7,721 bases of DNA, taken from Flavobacterium sp. GTDB lineage: Bacteria; Bacteroidota; Bacteroidia; Flavobacteriales; Flavobacteriaceae. This document shows, one piece after another, positions 1 through 6,731 of this stretch. Location: the NCBI GenBank assembly GCA_004296145.1, contig SEBM01000177.1:1-7721 (forward strand), written 5' to 3'. Below the pieces are notes generated by a model. It was not told the origin of the DNA and searched no databases. It worked only from the letters and a program-made list of their open reading frames with translations. The position numbers and the translations under genes were made by a program. The first letter of the stretch is position 1, and every line of letters starts with the position of its first letter.

Positions 1-161
1 CTCTTTTTGATATTGTATTTTTCTGAACACAATTTTCAAATTAATAAATAAAAAACCACAATATGCCATATTAAATTTGTTTAAAATAACGTCCTAAAAA
101 ATTATAAAACTGTTCTTTAATAAAATTTTAATTCTATTTTTATGACCTCATAAAGAAGCAA
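1..161. other. AT-rich intergenic leader of the first gene
   Basis: This stretch is very AT-rich and shows no convincing coding sequence. TAAATTTG at 72-79 matches the Bacteroidota -7 consensus TAnnTTTG, but there is no TTG/TTTG about 19 nt upstream, so the promoter assignment for the gene at 162 is weak. No Shine-Dalgarno motif precedes the ATG, as is usual for this phylum. Confidence 0.4.
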
Positions 162-1025
162 ATGAAACAATATATGGATACCATTGACTGGTCTGAAACC
201 TGGGAATTTTTAAAAGAATATATTCTTCCAAATATTGGCTGGTTTATATTTTGGATTTTATTATTTCTAATCATAGGCCTGATCATAAGCATTATGTTAA
301 ACATATACTTGTACAAAAAAAACTTTTTTACAAGAGACAGAACGCATTACAACTGGATTGTCAAACTCTGGATTCCGTACCTTGTTTTGGTCTGTCTGTA
401 TTTCTTCGGAATGTTTGGTTTGTTTTACAGCGGCCATTTTGTGCTGGAGCGCGAAAACAAAAACATCACGGCCAGTATTTATGCTAAAACCATCGGACCG
501 AAATTTTCTTCTGAAAAAAACAAAACAGCATTTTTGAATTCACTACAGGAATTATCAAATGTATCTGAGGAAGCCAGCAAATCGCTGACAAAATCCCTGG
601 TCTTAAATATCCAAAAAAATAACAGCGGAATGGCTGCTATTGACAATTTTAAAAATTCTTCGTGTTCTTATTTATACCAAAAGTATGAAGCCGAAATTTA
701 CAGTGCGACCATGTACGGTCTTATAAAAGCTGTTGACAATCAGGTTGGTGTTGCCAATATAAAAAAAGTGGACTACTCTGATTTCAAATCGGTTTTAACG
801 AAACTCGACAAAGTGAAACCGGAACAAATTGAGCAGTCTATTCAATCTGAAATAAGCCTGAAAATAAAAACAATCCTCAATTATTTTTACAAAGCGATTA
901 TGAAACACGAAGCTTTGTTTTTTCTTCTCTTTTTGGCTTTTCCCTTTATCGAATATCTGATTTATCTAAAATTCGTAAAAAGGAAAATCAAGCCGGAAAT
1001 TGTAGAAGTTCAACAAGAATCTTAG
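162..1025 (+). CDS. Three-helix membrane protein of unknown function
   Basis: I do not recognise a named family in this 287-residue protein. Two strongly hydrophobic segments (about residues 24-50 and 67-90) near the N-terminus and one near the C-terminus (about 251-269) predict an inner-membrane protein. The segment between the second and third helices (about 95-245) is polar and rich in Lys, Ser and Asn, with no obvious catalytic motif or cysteine cluster. The C-terminal tail (KRKIKPEIVEVQQES) is short and charged. There is no cleavable signal peptide, because the first hydrophobic stretch is long and starts after about 23 residues. The ATG at 162 is chosen because the helix-containing frame runs uninterrupted from it and no better upstream start is seen. 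Its stop is only 3 bp from the tatD stop on the other strand, so the two genes converge with no room for a classical terminator. A role in envelope function is only a guess. Confidence 0.8.
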   Translation: MKQYMDTIDWSETWEFLKEYILPNIGWFIFWILLFLIIGLIISIMLNIYLYKKNFFTRDRTHYNWIVKLWIPYLVLVCLYFFGMFGLFYSGHFVLERENKNITASIYAKTIGPKFSSEKNKTAFLNSLQELSNVSEEASKSLTKSLVLNIQKNNSGMAAIDNFKNSSCSYLYQKYEAEIYSATMYGLIKAVDNQVGVANIKKVDYSDFKSVLTKLDKVKPEQIEQSIQSEISLKIKTILNYFYKAIMKHEALFFLLFLAFPFIEYLIYLKFVKRKIKPEIVEVQQES

Positions 1026-1028
1026 TGT

Positions 1029-1829
1029 TTAAATTCCGAAAAAGTTTTTGGCATTTTTTGTTGTTTCTTCTGCCACTTTATCCAAAGAAATTCCTTTAAA
1101 CTGTGCAATTGTTCCCGCAACATACGGCAGAAAAGCCGGTTCGCAACGGCGTTCGTGGTATTTCTTTAAAAGACTGTTCGGAACATTTTTCGGAAGCATA
1201 AAAGGCGCATCGGTTTCGATCATCATTTTGTCGAGCGGTACGTACTGAATGACTTCTTTTAAATGTGCAAAACGTTTGCTGTCTGAAATCGCTCCCGTAA
1301 AACCAAGATAAAATCCGTTATCGAGATAGGTTTTGGCTTCCTGCAAAGTTCCCGTAAAACAATGCACAACGGCTTTGGGAAGTTTGGGCAAATATTCGTT
1401 TGTAATACTCATAAATCGGCTAAAAGCAGCTCTCTCATGCAAAAACAAAGGTTTCTGAATTTCTGTTGCCAATTCTAAATGCGCTTTATAACACTCTTCC
1501 TGTTTGTTTCGCGGCGAAAAATCACGATCAAAATCGAGTCCGCACTCGCCTACCGAAACGACATGTTTCTGTTCTAATAATTTCCTCAGTCTGGCAATAC
1601 TCTGCCCGTCAAAACTCTTCGCATCATGAGGATGTATTCCGGCTGTAGTGTATAGTGTGCCTGCATATTGTCTGGCAATCTTAGCCGATTCTTCGCTGTT
1701 TCGCACGCTTGTTCCGGTAAGAATCATTTTGGTTACGTCGGCATCCACCGCGTCTTGTACGATATCGTCTATATCGTTTTGGAATTGTTTGTTTGTTAGG
1801 TTTATACCTATGTCTATGTATGTGTTCAT
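1029..1829 (-). CDS. tatD: TatD family metal-dependent nuclease
   Basis: The 266-residue product aligns from memory along its whole length with E. coli TatD (about 260 residues), a TIM-barrel metallo-hydrolase reported to act as a 3'-5' exonuclease in DNA repair and as an RNase. Visible family motifs in order are DIGINLT at residues 6-12 (the TatD variant that replaces the HxH of other members), GIHPHD at 64-69, GECGLD at 94-99 (metal ligand Glu95), LFLHER with His131, VVHCFTG with His156, and ETDAP with Asp207. The C-terminal NAKNFFGI ending is also typical. All expected metal ligands are present, so the enzyme should be active in the cytoplasm. It is transcribed away from rtcB's downstream spacer and converges with the membrane-protein gene. 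The 335 bp repeat-rich gap to rtcB suggests separate transcription. Confidence 0.97.
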   Translation of the reverse strand: MNTYIDIGINLTNKQFQNDIDDIVQDAVDADVTKMILTGTSVRNSEESAKIARQYAGTLYTTAGIHPHDAKSFDGQSIARLRKLLEQKHVVSVGECGLDFDRDFSPRNKQEECYKAHLELATEIQKPLFLHERAAFSRFMSITNEYLPKLPKAVVHCFTGTLQEAKTYLDNGFYLGFTGAISDSKRFAHLKEVIQYVPLDKMMIETDAPFMLPKNVPNSLLKKYHERRCEPAFLPYVAGTIAQFKGISLDKVAEETTKNAKNFFGI

Positions 1830-1835
1830 TTTTTT

Positions 1836-1928
1836 AAGGTTCTAAGGTTCTGAGAGGCTAAGGTGCTAAGCTTTTTTTTCTCTTGGAACGGTTATTTTTT
1901 TTTGCCACTAAGGCGCTAAGGCACAAAG
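1836..1928. repeat. Degenerate 'ctaaggt' tandem repeats
   Basis: Two clusters of a CTAAGG-type heptamer are visible. The first is aaggt-tctaaggt-tctgagag-gctaaggt-gctaag at 1836-1870. The second is gccactaaggc-gctaaggc-acaaag at 1904-1928. T-runs separate the clusters. No reading frame is conserved across them, which points to a non-coding repeat rather than a gene. Confidence 0.7.
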
Positions 1929-1986
1929 TTTTTTTTGTTTGTGCTCAATTAATCTCGCGAAGTCGCAGCGTTTTTTTCGTAATATC

Positions 1987-2086
1987 TGTCATTTCGACGA
2001 AGGAGAAATCGCACGCGGGATTCGACAAAAATTGAAGATATTCGTTATGGATTTTCTAGTGCGATTTCTCGTTCCTCGAAATGACA
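1987..2086. repeat. 100 bp inverted-repeat (REP/MITE-like) element
   Basis: The left arm is 1987-2014 and the right arm 2059-2086. They are 28 nt each and match as reverse complements at 26 positions; the two differences are the first and last bases of a CTTCG/GTTCC pentamer. A 44 bp centre separates them. The arms begin TGTCATTTCGACGAAGG and end TCGAAATGACA. This looks like a mobile or repetitive palindrome of the kind seen between genes in flavobacteria. On RNA it would form a long hairpin that could stabilise or terminate rtcB transcripts. Confidence 0.8.
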
Positions 2087-2107
2087 AAATGAGGATAATC
2101 TTGCGTA

Positions 2108-2127
2108 AGACGCACTGCCGTGCGCCT
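2108..2127. repeat. Short intergenic palindrome
   Basis: AGACGCAC and GTGCGCCT flank a TGCC centre. They pair over eight positions with one G-T wobble-type change. It is followed by CTCTAC, a string often attached to this palindrome in Bacteroidota intergenic repeats (from memory). It lies 38 nt past the rtcB stop and may be part of its 3' processing or termination region, but no T-run follows on the minus strand. Confidence 0.55.
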
Positions 2128-2164
2128 CTACACTGAAAACTGAAACTGAGACTGAATACTAAAA

Positions 2165-3586
2165 TCAATCTTCACGGCTTCCGTCATCCGCCATTCTCAC
2201 CATTTTTGGTGTAAATTTGGCAACTACGTCTACTAAATCCTGTTGTGCTTCCATGACTTGATTGATATCTTTATACGCCATTGGAGCTTCGTCAAGACCT
2301 GCTCCGATTAATGTAACGCCATGATCTCTCAGGATCGATTTCATCTCGGTTTGTGTAATATTCTTGATTGCCTGAGTTCTGCTCATTTGTCTTCCTGCTC
2401 CATGCGAAGCCGAATTGATGGCGTTCTCCTCACCTTTTCCTCTCACCAAAAATCCCGGTGCGGTCATAGATCCCGGAATAATTCCCATAACGCCTTTTCC
2501 GGCCGGGGTTGCGCCTTTTCTATGTACAATCACTTCTTCACCGTTCCAGATTTCTTTCCAGGCAAAATTATGATGGTTTTCGACTTTGGCTAAAACGGCT
2601 GCACCCAAAGCGGTTTTCATTTTGTTATGAATAATCTCGTTACAAGCCGAAGCGTAATCTCCCGCAAGATTCATCGCCATCCAGTATTCCTGACCCAGTT
2701 GCGAGTTCATATCAAGATAAGCTAAATTTTTGGCCGCTTCAGGAAGTTTACAAACGTCTTTTGCAATTTTGGTGTAATGTCCGGCAATAGTTGCTCCCAT
2801 TCCGCGTGAACCGGAATGCGTTAACAAAGCGACATATTTTCCTTTTGGAATATTCAAAACGGCATCGTCTTTGGCAAATTCCATAATTCCGAATTCCACA
2901 AAGTGATTTCCACCACCTGAAGAACCCAATTGCGACCAGGCTTTATCTTTTAAATTTTTCACAAACGGATTCATATTAAAAGCGTCGTCGCTCAAAACCG
3001 CGTGATCTGCTTTGTACTGACCGTGGAAACCGTGTCCGGCTCCAAATTTAGAATGTGCGATTAATTCTCTTTTGAATTTTTCTTCGTTTTCAAAGTAAAA
3101 AGCTTCCGGAATATCATAAACCGACAAGGCCATTCTACACCCAATATCAACACCAACTCCATACGGAATAATAGCATTTTTGGTTGCCAAAACTCCACCA
3201 ATAGGAAGTCCGTAACCTTGGTGCGCGTCGGGCATTAAAGCTCCGGCAACGGTAACAGGAAGTTTCATCGCGATTTCCATTTGTTTTCTCGCGCCGTCTT
3301 CGATATGTTCTAATCCGTAAGCAGAATACGCATTTGGATTTTGATTTAAAGCAATAAAATCTTCCGGTTTTTCATTTGACTTTTCAATCAGAGCAATCGC
3401 CAGTTTGCTGAAAATTTTATCATCTATATAGTTTTCCGGAGTTTCTAAGACGTTTTTGAAATTAGCGATCATTTCGTCTCTTGTAAATCCGTTTCTTTTA
3501 CTGTTTATTTTTAAGGCAATCCCAATTATTTTCCCTTCTGGGAATCCTAATTCTAATATATCTGTACCGTTTATTTGTGTTTTCAT
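2165..3586 (-). CDS. rtcB: RtcB RNA ligase (3'-phosphate/2',3'-cyclic phosphate to 5'-OH)
   Basis: RtcB joins RNA ends left by tRNA-cleaving nucleases or splicing endonucleases, using GTP and Mn2+. The 473-residue product has the whole signature set: PDAHQGYGLPIGG (119-131), GVGVDIGCRM with ligands Asp147 and Cys150, GSSGGGNHFVE with Asn227/His228, LLTHSGSRG with His257, an HHNFAW histidine pair at 338-339, and NSASHGAGRQMSR, where His395 is the expected guanylylated residue. Nothing catalytic is missing. No archease gene lies next to it. The start is the ATG at 3584-3586, 22 nt downstream of the CTTTGT box of a palindrome-containing promoter that is repeated upstream of the RNA array and RING/TerD gene. 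This suggests joint regulation rather than one operon, since a SUKH gene and a terminator lie between them. Likely substrates here include the tRNA-like RNAs encoded at 6499-6938 or broken tRNAs, but that is inference. Confidence 0.98.
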   Translation of the reverse strand: MKTQINGTDILELGFPEGKIIGIALKINSKRNGFTRDEMIANFKNVLETPENYIDDKIFSKLAIALIEKSNEKPEDFIALNQNPNAYSAYGLEHIEDGARKQMEIAMKLPVTVAGALMPDAHQGYGLPIGGVLATKNAIIPYGVGVDIGCRMALSVYDIPEAFYFENEEKFKRELIAHSKFGAGHGFHGQYKADHAVLSDDAFNMNPFVKNLKDKAWSQLGSSGGGNHFVEFGIMEFAKDDAVLNIPKGKYVALLTHSGSRGMGATIAGHYTKIAKDVCKLPEAAKNLAYLDMNSQLGQEYWMAMNLAGDYASACNEIIHNKMKTALGAAVLAKVENHHNFAWKEIWNGEEVIVHRKGATPAGKGVMGIIPGSMTAPGFLVRGKGEENAINSASHGAGRQMSRTQAIKNITQTEMKSILRDHGVTLIGAGLDEAPMAYKDINQVMEAQQDLVDVVAKFTPKMVRMADDGSRED

Positions 3587-3607
3587 AACTTGTTTTATTT
3601 TGATAGT

Positions 3608-3646
3608 ACAAAGGTTGTTTAGTACTGCGCAGTTATTTTGCGTAGT
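3608..3646 (-). promoter_or_regulatory. rtcB promoter with TGCGCA palindrome
   Basis: ACTGCGCA (3624-3631), a 7 nt spacer and TGCGTAGT (3639-3646) form an eight-pair inverted repeat with one wobble-type change. On the minus strand CTTTGT (3608-3613) follows 12 nt after it, and the rtcB ATG follows 22 nt after that. The same palindrome, spacer (GTTATTT or ATTATTT) and box recur at 6975-7014 and 7061-7101. I infer an operator plus -7 region; the bound regulator is unknown and not encoded in the window. The element overlaps the end of the SUKH gene at 3647 or abuts it. Confidence 0.65.
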
Positions 3647-4186
3647 TTAATATTTTAATAATTCAATCGTCAAGTATTCATATAAATTATTGCTCAAAAC
3701 TATAATATCATATATCCCGATTGAGATAACGGGAGAAAGATATTTATCTTTAAAAACAACAATTGCTCTATGACTATGAACAGGAATATATCCGACTATT
3801 TTTGAAACATCAAAACCAGCTTCTGTAAGTGCAAATTCAACCTCCATTTTAAATTCAATGATACTATCAAAAAGCCATAGTGATTTTTCAAAATCTTCGG
3901 GATAATTATAAAAAAAGTTATCTTCTGAATATTTTATGTTAGAATTATCTTCTGGCTCAATTGAAATCATTGGGCTATCTAAATTTGTGAAAATTAAAAG
4001 CATTTTTCTATAATCCCATGGAAAATCAAATCCAAACATTATTTGAAGTTTATCAATTTCTTTATTACTAATACCTTTAAGAAACTTAGTATTTGGTTGT
4101 ATTTGAAATCCGTAAATATTATTATAGAGCTGTTTTTTTTTAAACTTTTTTTCAGCTTTGTATTTTATATCCTTTATTGTTAACAT
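3647..4186 (-). CDS. SMI1/KNR4-like (SUKH superfamily) protein
   Basis: The 179-residue product shows the SUKH pattern. GISNKEIDKLQIMFGFDFPWDYRKML (about residues 38-63) corresponds to the family's 'hxxxEIxxhExxhGhxLPxDYxxhh' helix, and the later segments VGYIPVHSHRAIVV and SPVISIGIYDIIVLSNNLYEYL match the family's beta-rich core and C-terminal helix. Many SUKH proteins are immunity proteins of polymorphic toxin systems, while others are cytoplasmic proteins of unknown role; no toxin gene is seen next to it. The gene is visibly more AT-rich than its neighbours and sits between a terminator (4206-4239) and the rtcB promoter, which fits insertion of a foreign cassette into an older RNA-repair locus. 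No clear promoter of its own is visible. The ATG at 4184-4186 is the only reasonable start. Confidence 0.8.
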   Translation of the reverse strand: MLTIKDIKYKAEKKFKKKQLYNNIYGFQIQPNTKFLKGISNKEIDKLQIMFGFDFPWDYRKMLLIFTNLDSPMISIEPEDNSNIKYSEDNFFYNYPEDFEKSLWLFDSIIEFKMEVEFALTEAGFDVSKIVGYIPVHSHRAIVVFKDKYLSPVISIGIYDIIVLSNNLYEYLTIELLKY

Positions 4187-4205
4187 ATTACAATTTTAAA
4201 AATTG

Positions 4206-4239
4206 AAAACCACGAAATCAATTAATCATCCGTGGTTTT
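4206..4239 (-). terminator. Bidirectional hairpin terminator after the RING/TerD gene
   Basis: AAAACCACG (4206-4214) and CGTGGTTTT (4231-4239) are perfect 9 bp arms around a 16 nt loop. On the minus strand the hairpin starts 3 nt after the stop of the RING/TerD gene, and its T-rich 3' arm is followed by CAATTTTT. That is the layout of a rho-independent terminator. It should separate the RING/TerD transcript from the SUKH gene. Confidence 0.75.
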
Positions 4240-4242
4240 AAC

Positions 4243-6483
4243 TTAATCTATTAAAAGTTGCGTCACCGCTGCAGCGTTCATTGCCCACTGCGCGTTGTAC
4301 ACCTCATCAGCATTTTCATCATCTACGATTGTTAAACCTTGAGCTTCCGCTTTTAATTGTAACAAACGACCGATGTTTAGTTTACTGTTTAGTTTTGCCA
4401 ATAAAGCCTGAACTCCATTGAAATCCAAACCTTGTACTACCTGACCTCCGAAAGTCATCTCTAACCAAACGATTTCTCGTTTTGCTACATCCAACACTCC
4501 AAAAACCAAACCTTTGGCAACATTCTGCGTTACACGAACCTGATGATCTACACACGACGGATCGTAGGCAACACCTGTTCGTTCCGAAATTTTCATCGGA
4601 TATTTACTGTTCATCCAACCTACAACCAAATTTGGAGTGATACTTCCGTTACTGTACGCATTGCAGGTAAAAGTCACAAATTTTGCGTTGGCTTTCGACA
4701 ATTCGTCGATGTTGATGTTGATATATTCAGCCGTTCCAATTTTATTCGGAATACTTCTGATATCACCACTATGCTGACAACCTGTAGTTGTCAATCGGCT
4801 GAAAGAACAAATATCTGAACGTGTTTCGTAAGCGATATGACAGCTCAAATCCATATCCAGATGTTGTGCCGGAAGATCTTTACCCCATTGCATAAACAAT
4901 CGCACTTCATTTCCTTCAACCGGGAAACGTGTTCCCATCAAAGCCACTGGTAAATCCTGAACAGAATCACTTCTATCACCAATCGAAACTGGCATATTGT
5001 ACAACTGAGAATCGATAAAGATCGTTTTGTTTGGGTTTGAAACCGCTGCAAAACGTTTTTTCATAGCCAAAAGACATAAATCTTCGATTTTGGCTTTCAT
5101 TTCATCCAATTGAAAATTTTCATACAATTTCAGCAACTGATTTGATGCAATACGTTTGTTTGTTCCGCCCAGAGGTTTCACACTTCTTTGCATGTTTGGA
5201 TCAAAATAATTTTGCGCATACATGTTCAACGTAAATATTAATCTTGCCGGAACTTTATTGATAATTTCTTCAAAATGTGCAATCGTTTCGTCTGCACCAA
5301 ACCAAAGCATATTTGAGAATAATGATCGCGCAAACAATCCCGGACGTTGTTTTAATAATGCAAATGTTTTATCGGCATCAAATTTCAATCTTGACGAGTT
5401 CACTTTGCTTTGCCAAACATCATATACCTGGTTGTAAAATACATCCATTAAAAAGTTTAATTTTTCAAAACCCTTCTTTTTGCTGTATTCCGCCAAACGT
5501 AAGGCACGGATAAAACGAACCCACATTCCTCTTTTTGGGTGCATGATTTCGCACATTGTTTCCACATCCATTTCCATGTTGTTCAACCACGAAGCGACCA
5601 TCAAACATTCTTTTCTTGAATATTTTAATTTTAAATCTTTTTGAGATGCAATTTTTGCCTGCGCGCTTGTATCCAAAACATTGTAGAAATGCTGAGCATT
5701 TTTAGACGTTCTTTTTACAATTGTTTTTGGTTCGATAATTTGTAATAAACCCGTGTTTTTATACCATAAATATCGTAAAATATCTGTTGGCGATTTAAAA
5801 TATTGAGACGCATTTTCGGCCTGATCATTTTCAATCAAAACATCAATTACAAGCATTAAAGTTTCCTTCATTGCAACATCTGTTTTTGGCAATGGCAAGT
5901 ATTTCAAAGCGATTTTTAAACTATCAACCTGAGTTGCGTCTAAAGCTGTTTTTGATTGTAATAATGAAATATAAAAATCCTGCAATTCTTTTTCATTCCA
6001 CAATTCAAGAACTTTCAATTTACTTCCCTGACCGATATTTTCCAGTTTACCAAATTCAAATGGAGTTCCGCAAAACGGACAACCATTATATCTTTCTAAA
6101 GGAAAGGTATTATCAGGAATGATATGTCCGCATTGTAAAGTTGTTCCGTTTTTAGTTTTAAAAACATTTGCAAACAATGTCAAAATATGATCTACAACAT
6201 TTTCTCCAGTCGGAATATTCCATTCTTTTACCAATGGTGTCCAGTTTTTATCTGTTCCTAAAACTTCTCTTAAGATTTCTAAAACCTCAATTTTATATTT
6301 TGGGTTCACATTGTTTAATGCACATAATAATGATTCAGAAAATGTAAATCCGAGTTTTGAAACATTGGCTAATAAAACCGATGTTGTTCCTGATAAATTT
6401 TTAGTATCATTCGCCATCATTTCTGTTGGAATGAAAATCGCATTTTGACGTAAACTGATTTTTAATAATTCTTGTGTTTTCAT
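4243..6483 (-). CDS. RING-like zinc finger / helical repeat / TerD-like protein (MXAN_6230/SCO0854-type)
   Basis: The 746-residue product has three parts. Residues about 114-142 carry LQCGH (Cys118, His120) and CPFCGTPF (Cys135, Cys138), half of a RING-like treble-clef zinc site. Residues about 160-480 are predominantly helical and contain repeated hydrophobic patterns such as DILRYLWYKNTG and RPGLFARSLFSNMLW. Residues about 520-690 resemble TerD/CABP calcium-binding domains: NEVRLFMQWG, then HLDMDLS (541-547), GCQHSGDIR (568-576), YININIDEL and VTFTCNAYSNG. This order matches, from memory, the prokaryotic RING family named after MXAN_6230 and SCO0854, of unknown biochemical function. The gene begins 15 nt after the last unit of the structured RNA array and shares a promoter motif with rtcB, which points to an RNA-related stress role. 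The helical part might form a Ro-like RNA-binding ring, but I see no diagnostic TROVE motif or MIDAS site. The start at 6483 is the first ATG after the array. Confidence 0.85.
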   Translation of the reverse strand: MKTQELLKISLRQNAIFIPTEMMANDTKNLSGTTSVLLANVSKLGFTFSESLLCALNNVNPKYKIEVLEILREVLGTDKNWTPLVKEWNIPTGENVVDHILTLFANVFKTKNGTTLQCGHIIPDNTFPLERYNGCPFCGTPFEFGKLENIGQGSKLKVLELWNEKELQDFYISLLQSKTALDATQVDSLKIALKYLPLPKTDVAMKETLMLVIDVLIENDQAENASQYFKSPTDILRYLWYKNTGLLQIIEPKTIVKRTSKNAQHFYNVLDTSAQAKIASQKDLKLKYSRKECLMVASWLNNMEMDVETMCEIMHPKRGMWVRFIRALRLAEYSKKKGFEKLNFLMDVFYNQVYDVWQSKVNSSRLKFDADKTFALLKQRPGLFARSLFSNMLWFGADETIAHFEEIINKVPARLIFTLNMYAQNYFDPNMQRSVKPLGGTNKRIASNQLLKLYENFQLDEMKAKIEDLCLLAMKKRFAAVSNPNKTIFIDSQLYNMPVSIGDRSDSVQDLPVALMGTRFPVEGNEVRLFMQWGKDLPAQHLDMDLSCHIAYETRSDICSFSRLTTTGCQHSGDIRSIPNKIGTAEYININIDELSKANAKFVTFTCNAYSNGSITPNLVVGWMNSKYPMKISERTGVAYDPSCVDHQVRVTQNVAKGLVFGVLDVAKREIVWLEMTFGGQVVQGLDFNGVQALLAKLNSKLNIGRLLQLKAEAQGLTIVDDENADEVYNAQWAMNAAAVTQLLID

Positions 6484-6498
6484 TTTTTTTAATTTTTA
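6484..6498 (-). promoter_or_regulatory. A-rich leader between the last RNA unit and the RING/TerD start codon
   Basis: Fifteen A/T bases separate the outer helix of the last RNA unit from the ATG. There is no Shine-Dalgarno motif, but A-rich leaders are typical translation starts in Bacteroidota. Folding or processing of the adjacent unit could therefore affect initiation (inference). Confidence 0.45.
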
Positions 6499-6571
6499 AA
6501 ATTTAGATAATGGTGCTTCTGAGTTCTACCTAAAAGAGTGTTTGAAGTAAGAAGCACTTGACCTGAAATTT
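6499..6571 (-). ncRNA. Structured RNA unit 5, next to the RING/TerD gene
   Basis: The outer helix pairs 6561-6571 with 6499-6508 (AAATTTcAGGT with ATCTAAATTT, one bulged C). Next is the internal loop CAA (6558-6560) against CATT (6509-6512). The inner 8 bp helix GTGCTTCT/AGAAGCAC (6550-6557 with 6513-6520) is perfect. The loop starts with TACTTC and is about 29 nt, without a T-arm. This is the clearest example of the unit's two-helix core. Confidence 0.75.
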
Positions 6572-6641
6572 GAAGATAATGGACTAACTAGGCTAAATGG
6601 TGAGCGGGCGACCGCGAAGTAGTAAGTTAATCTTGACCCTC
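6572..6641 (-). ncRNA. Structured RNA unit 4
   Basis: The outer helix GAGGGT/ATCTTC (6636-6641 with 6572-6577, two G-U pairs) leads to the internal loop CAA/CATT. The inner helix GATTAACT/AGTTAGTC (6625-6632 with 6582-6589) has one G-U pair. The loop begins TAC-TACTTC, a duplication of TAC, and contains a GC-rich hairpin GCGG-TCGC-CCGC (6604-6615). It abuts unit 5 with no gap. Confidence 0.7.
6604..6615 (-). other. GC-rich mini-hairpin in the loop of unit 4
   Basis: A 4 bp GCGG/CCGC stem closes a TCGC tetraloop. It occupies the position where unit 3 carries a T-arm, so it may be a worn or alternative arm of the same RNA fold. It stands out as GC-rich in an AT-rich region. Confidence 0.5.
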
Positions 6642-6647
6642 GTTTTT

Positions 6648-6730
6648 TAGTAATGATGATTTTAAAACTATGTTCGGATTCGAACCGAAATTAGCCGTGG
6701 TCTGAAGTAAGTTTTAATTGACCATTACTA
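6648..6730 (-). ncRNA. Structured RNA unit 3, Y-RNA-like with an internal T-arm
   Basis: The outer helix TAGTAATGGT/ATCATTACTA (6721-6730 with 6648-6657) is 10 bp with one G-U. The 5' internal-loop strand is CAA; the 3' strand is AATC, differing from CATT of the other units. The inner helix TTAAAACT/AGTTTTAA (6710-6717 with 6662-6669) is a perfect 8 bp. The loop begins TACTTC and contains a perfect T-arm, TTCGG-TTCGAAT-CCGAA (6673-6689), but no D-arm or acceptor stem. The termini therefore form the closing stem and the tRNA-like elbow is internal, the layout described for bacterial YrlA-type Y RNAs. Confidence 0.75.
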
Positions 6731-6731
6731 G

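Larger units (their letters stand above)
1830..2164. repeat. Repeat-filled intergenic spacer between tatD and rtcB
   Basis: No credible gene lies here. From one side to the other it holds short tandem 'ctaaggt' repeats (1836-1870), a related block (1904-1928), a 'ctcgcgaagtcgcagcg' tract (about 1955-1971), a long inverted repeat (1987-2086), a small palindrome (2108-2127), and an 'actgaaa/actgag' microsatellite-like stretch (about 2131-2160). From memory, such strings recur between genes in Flavobacterium genomes. Several can form hairpins and may end transcription of rtcB. Confidence 0.75.

Noticed and set aside
1939..2136. A 65-codon plus-strand reading frame in the spacer
   Set aside because: It is made from the inverted repeat and neighbouring palindromes; its composition shows no protein-like conservation.
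2321..2593. Plus-strand reading frames inside rtcB, tatD and the RING/TerD gene
   Set aside because: They are antisense shadows of strongly conserved genes and have no family features.
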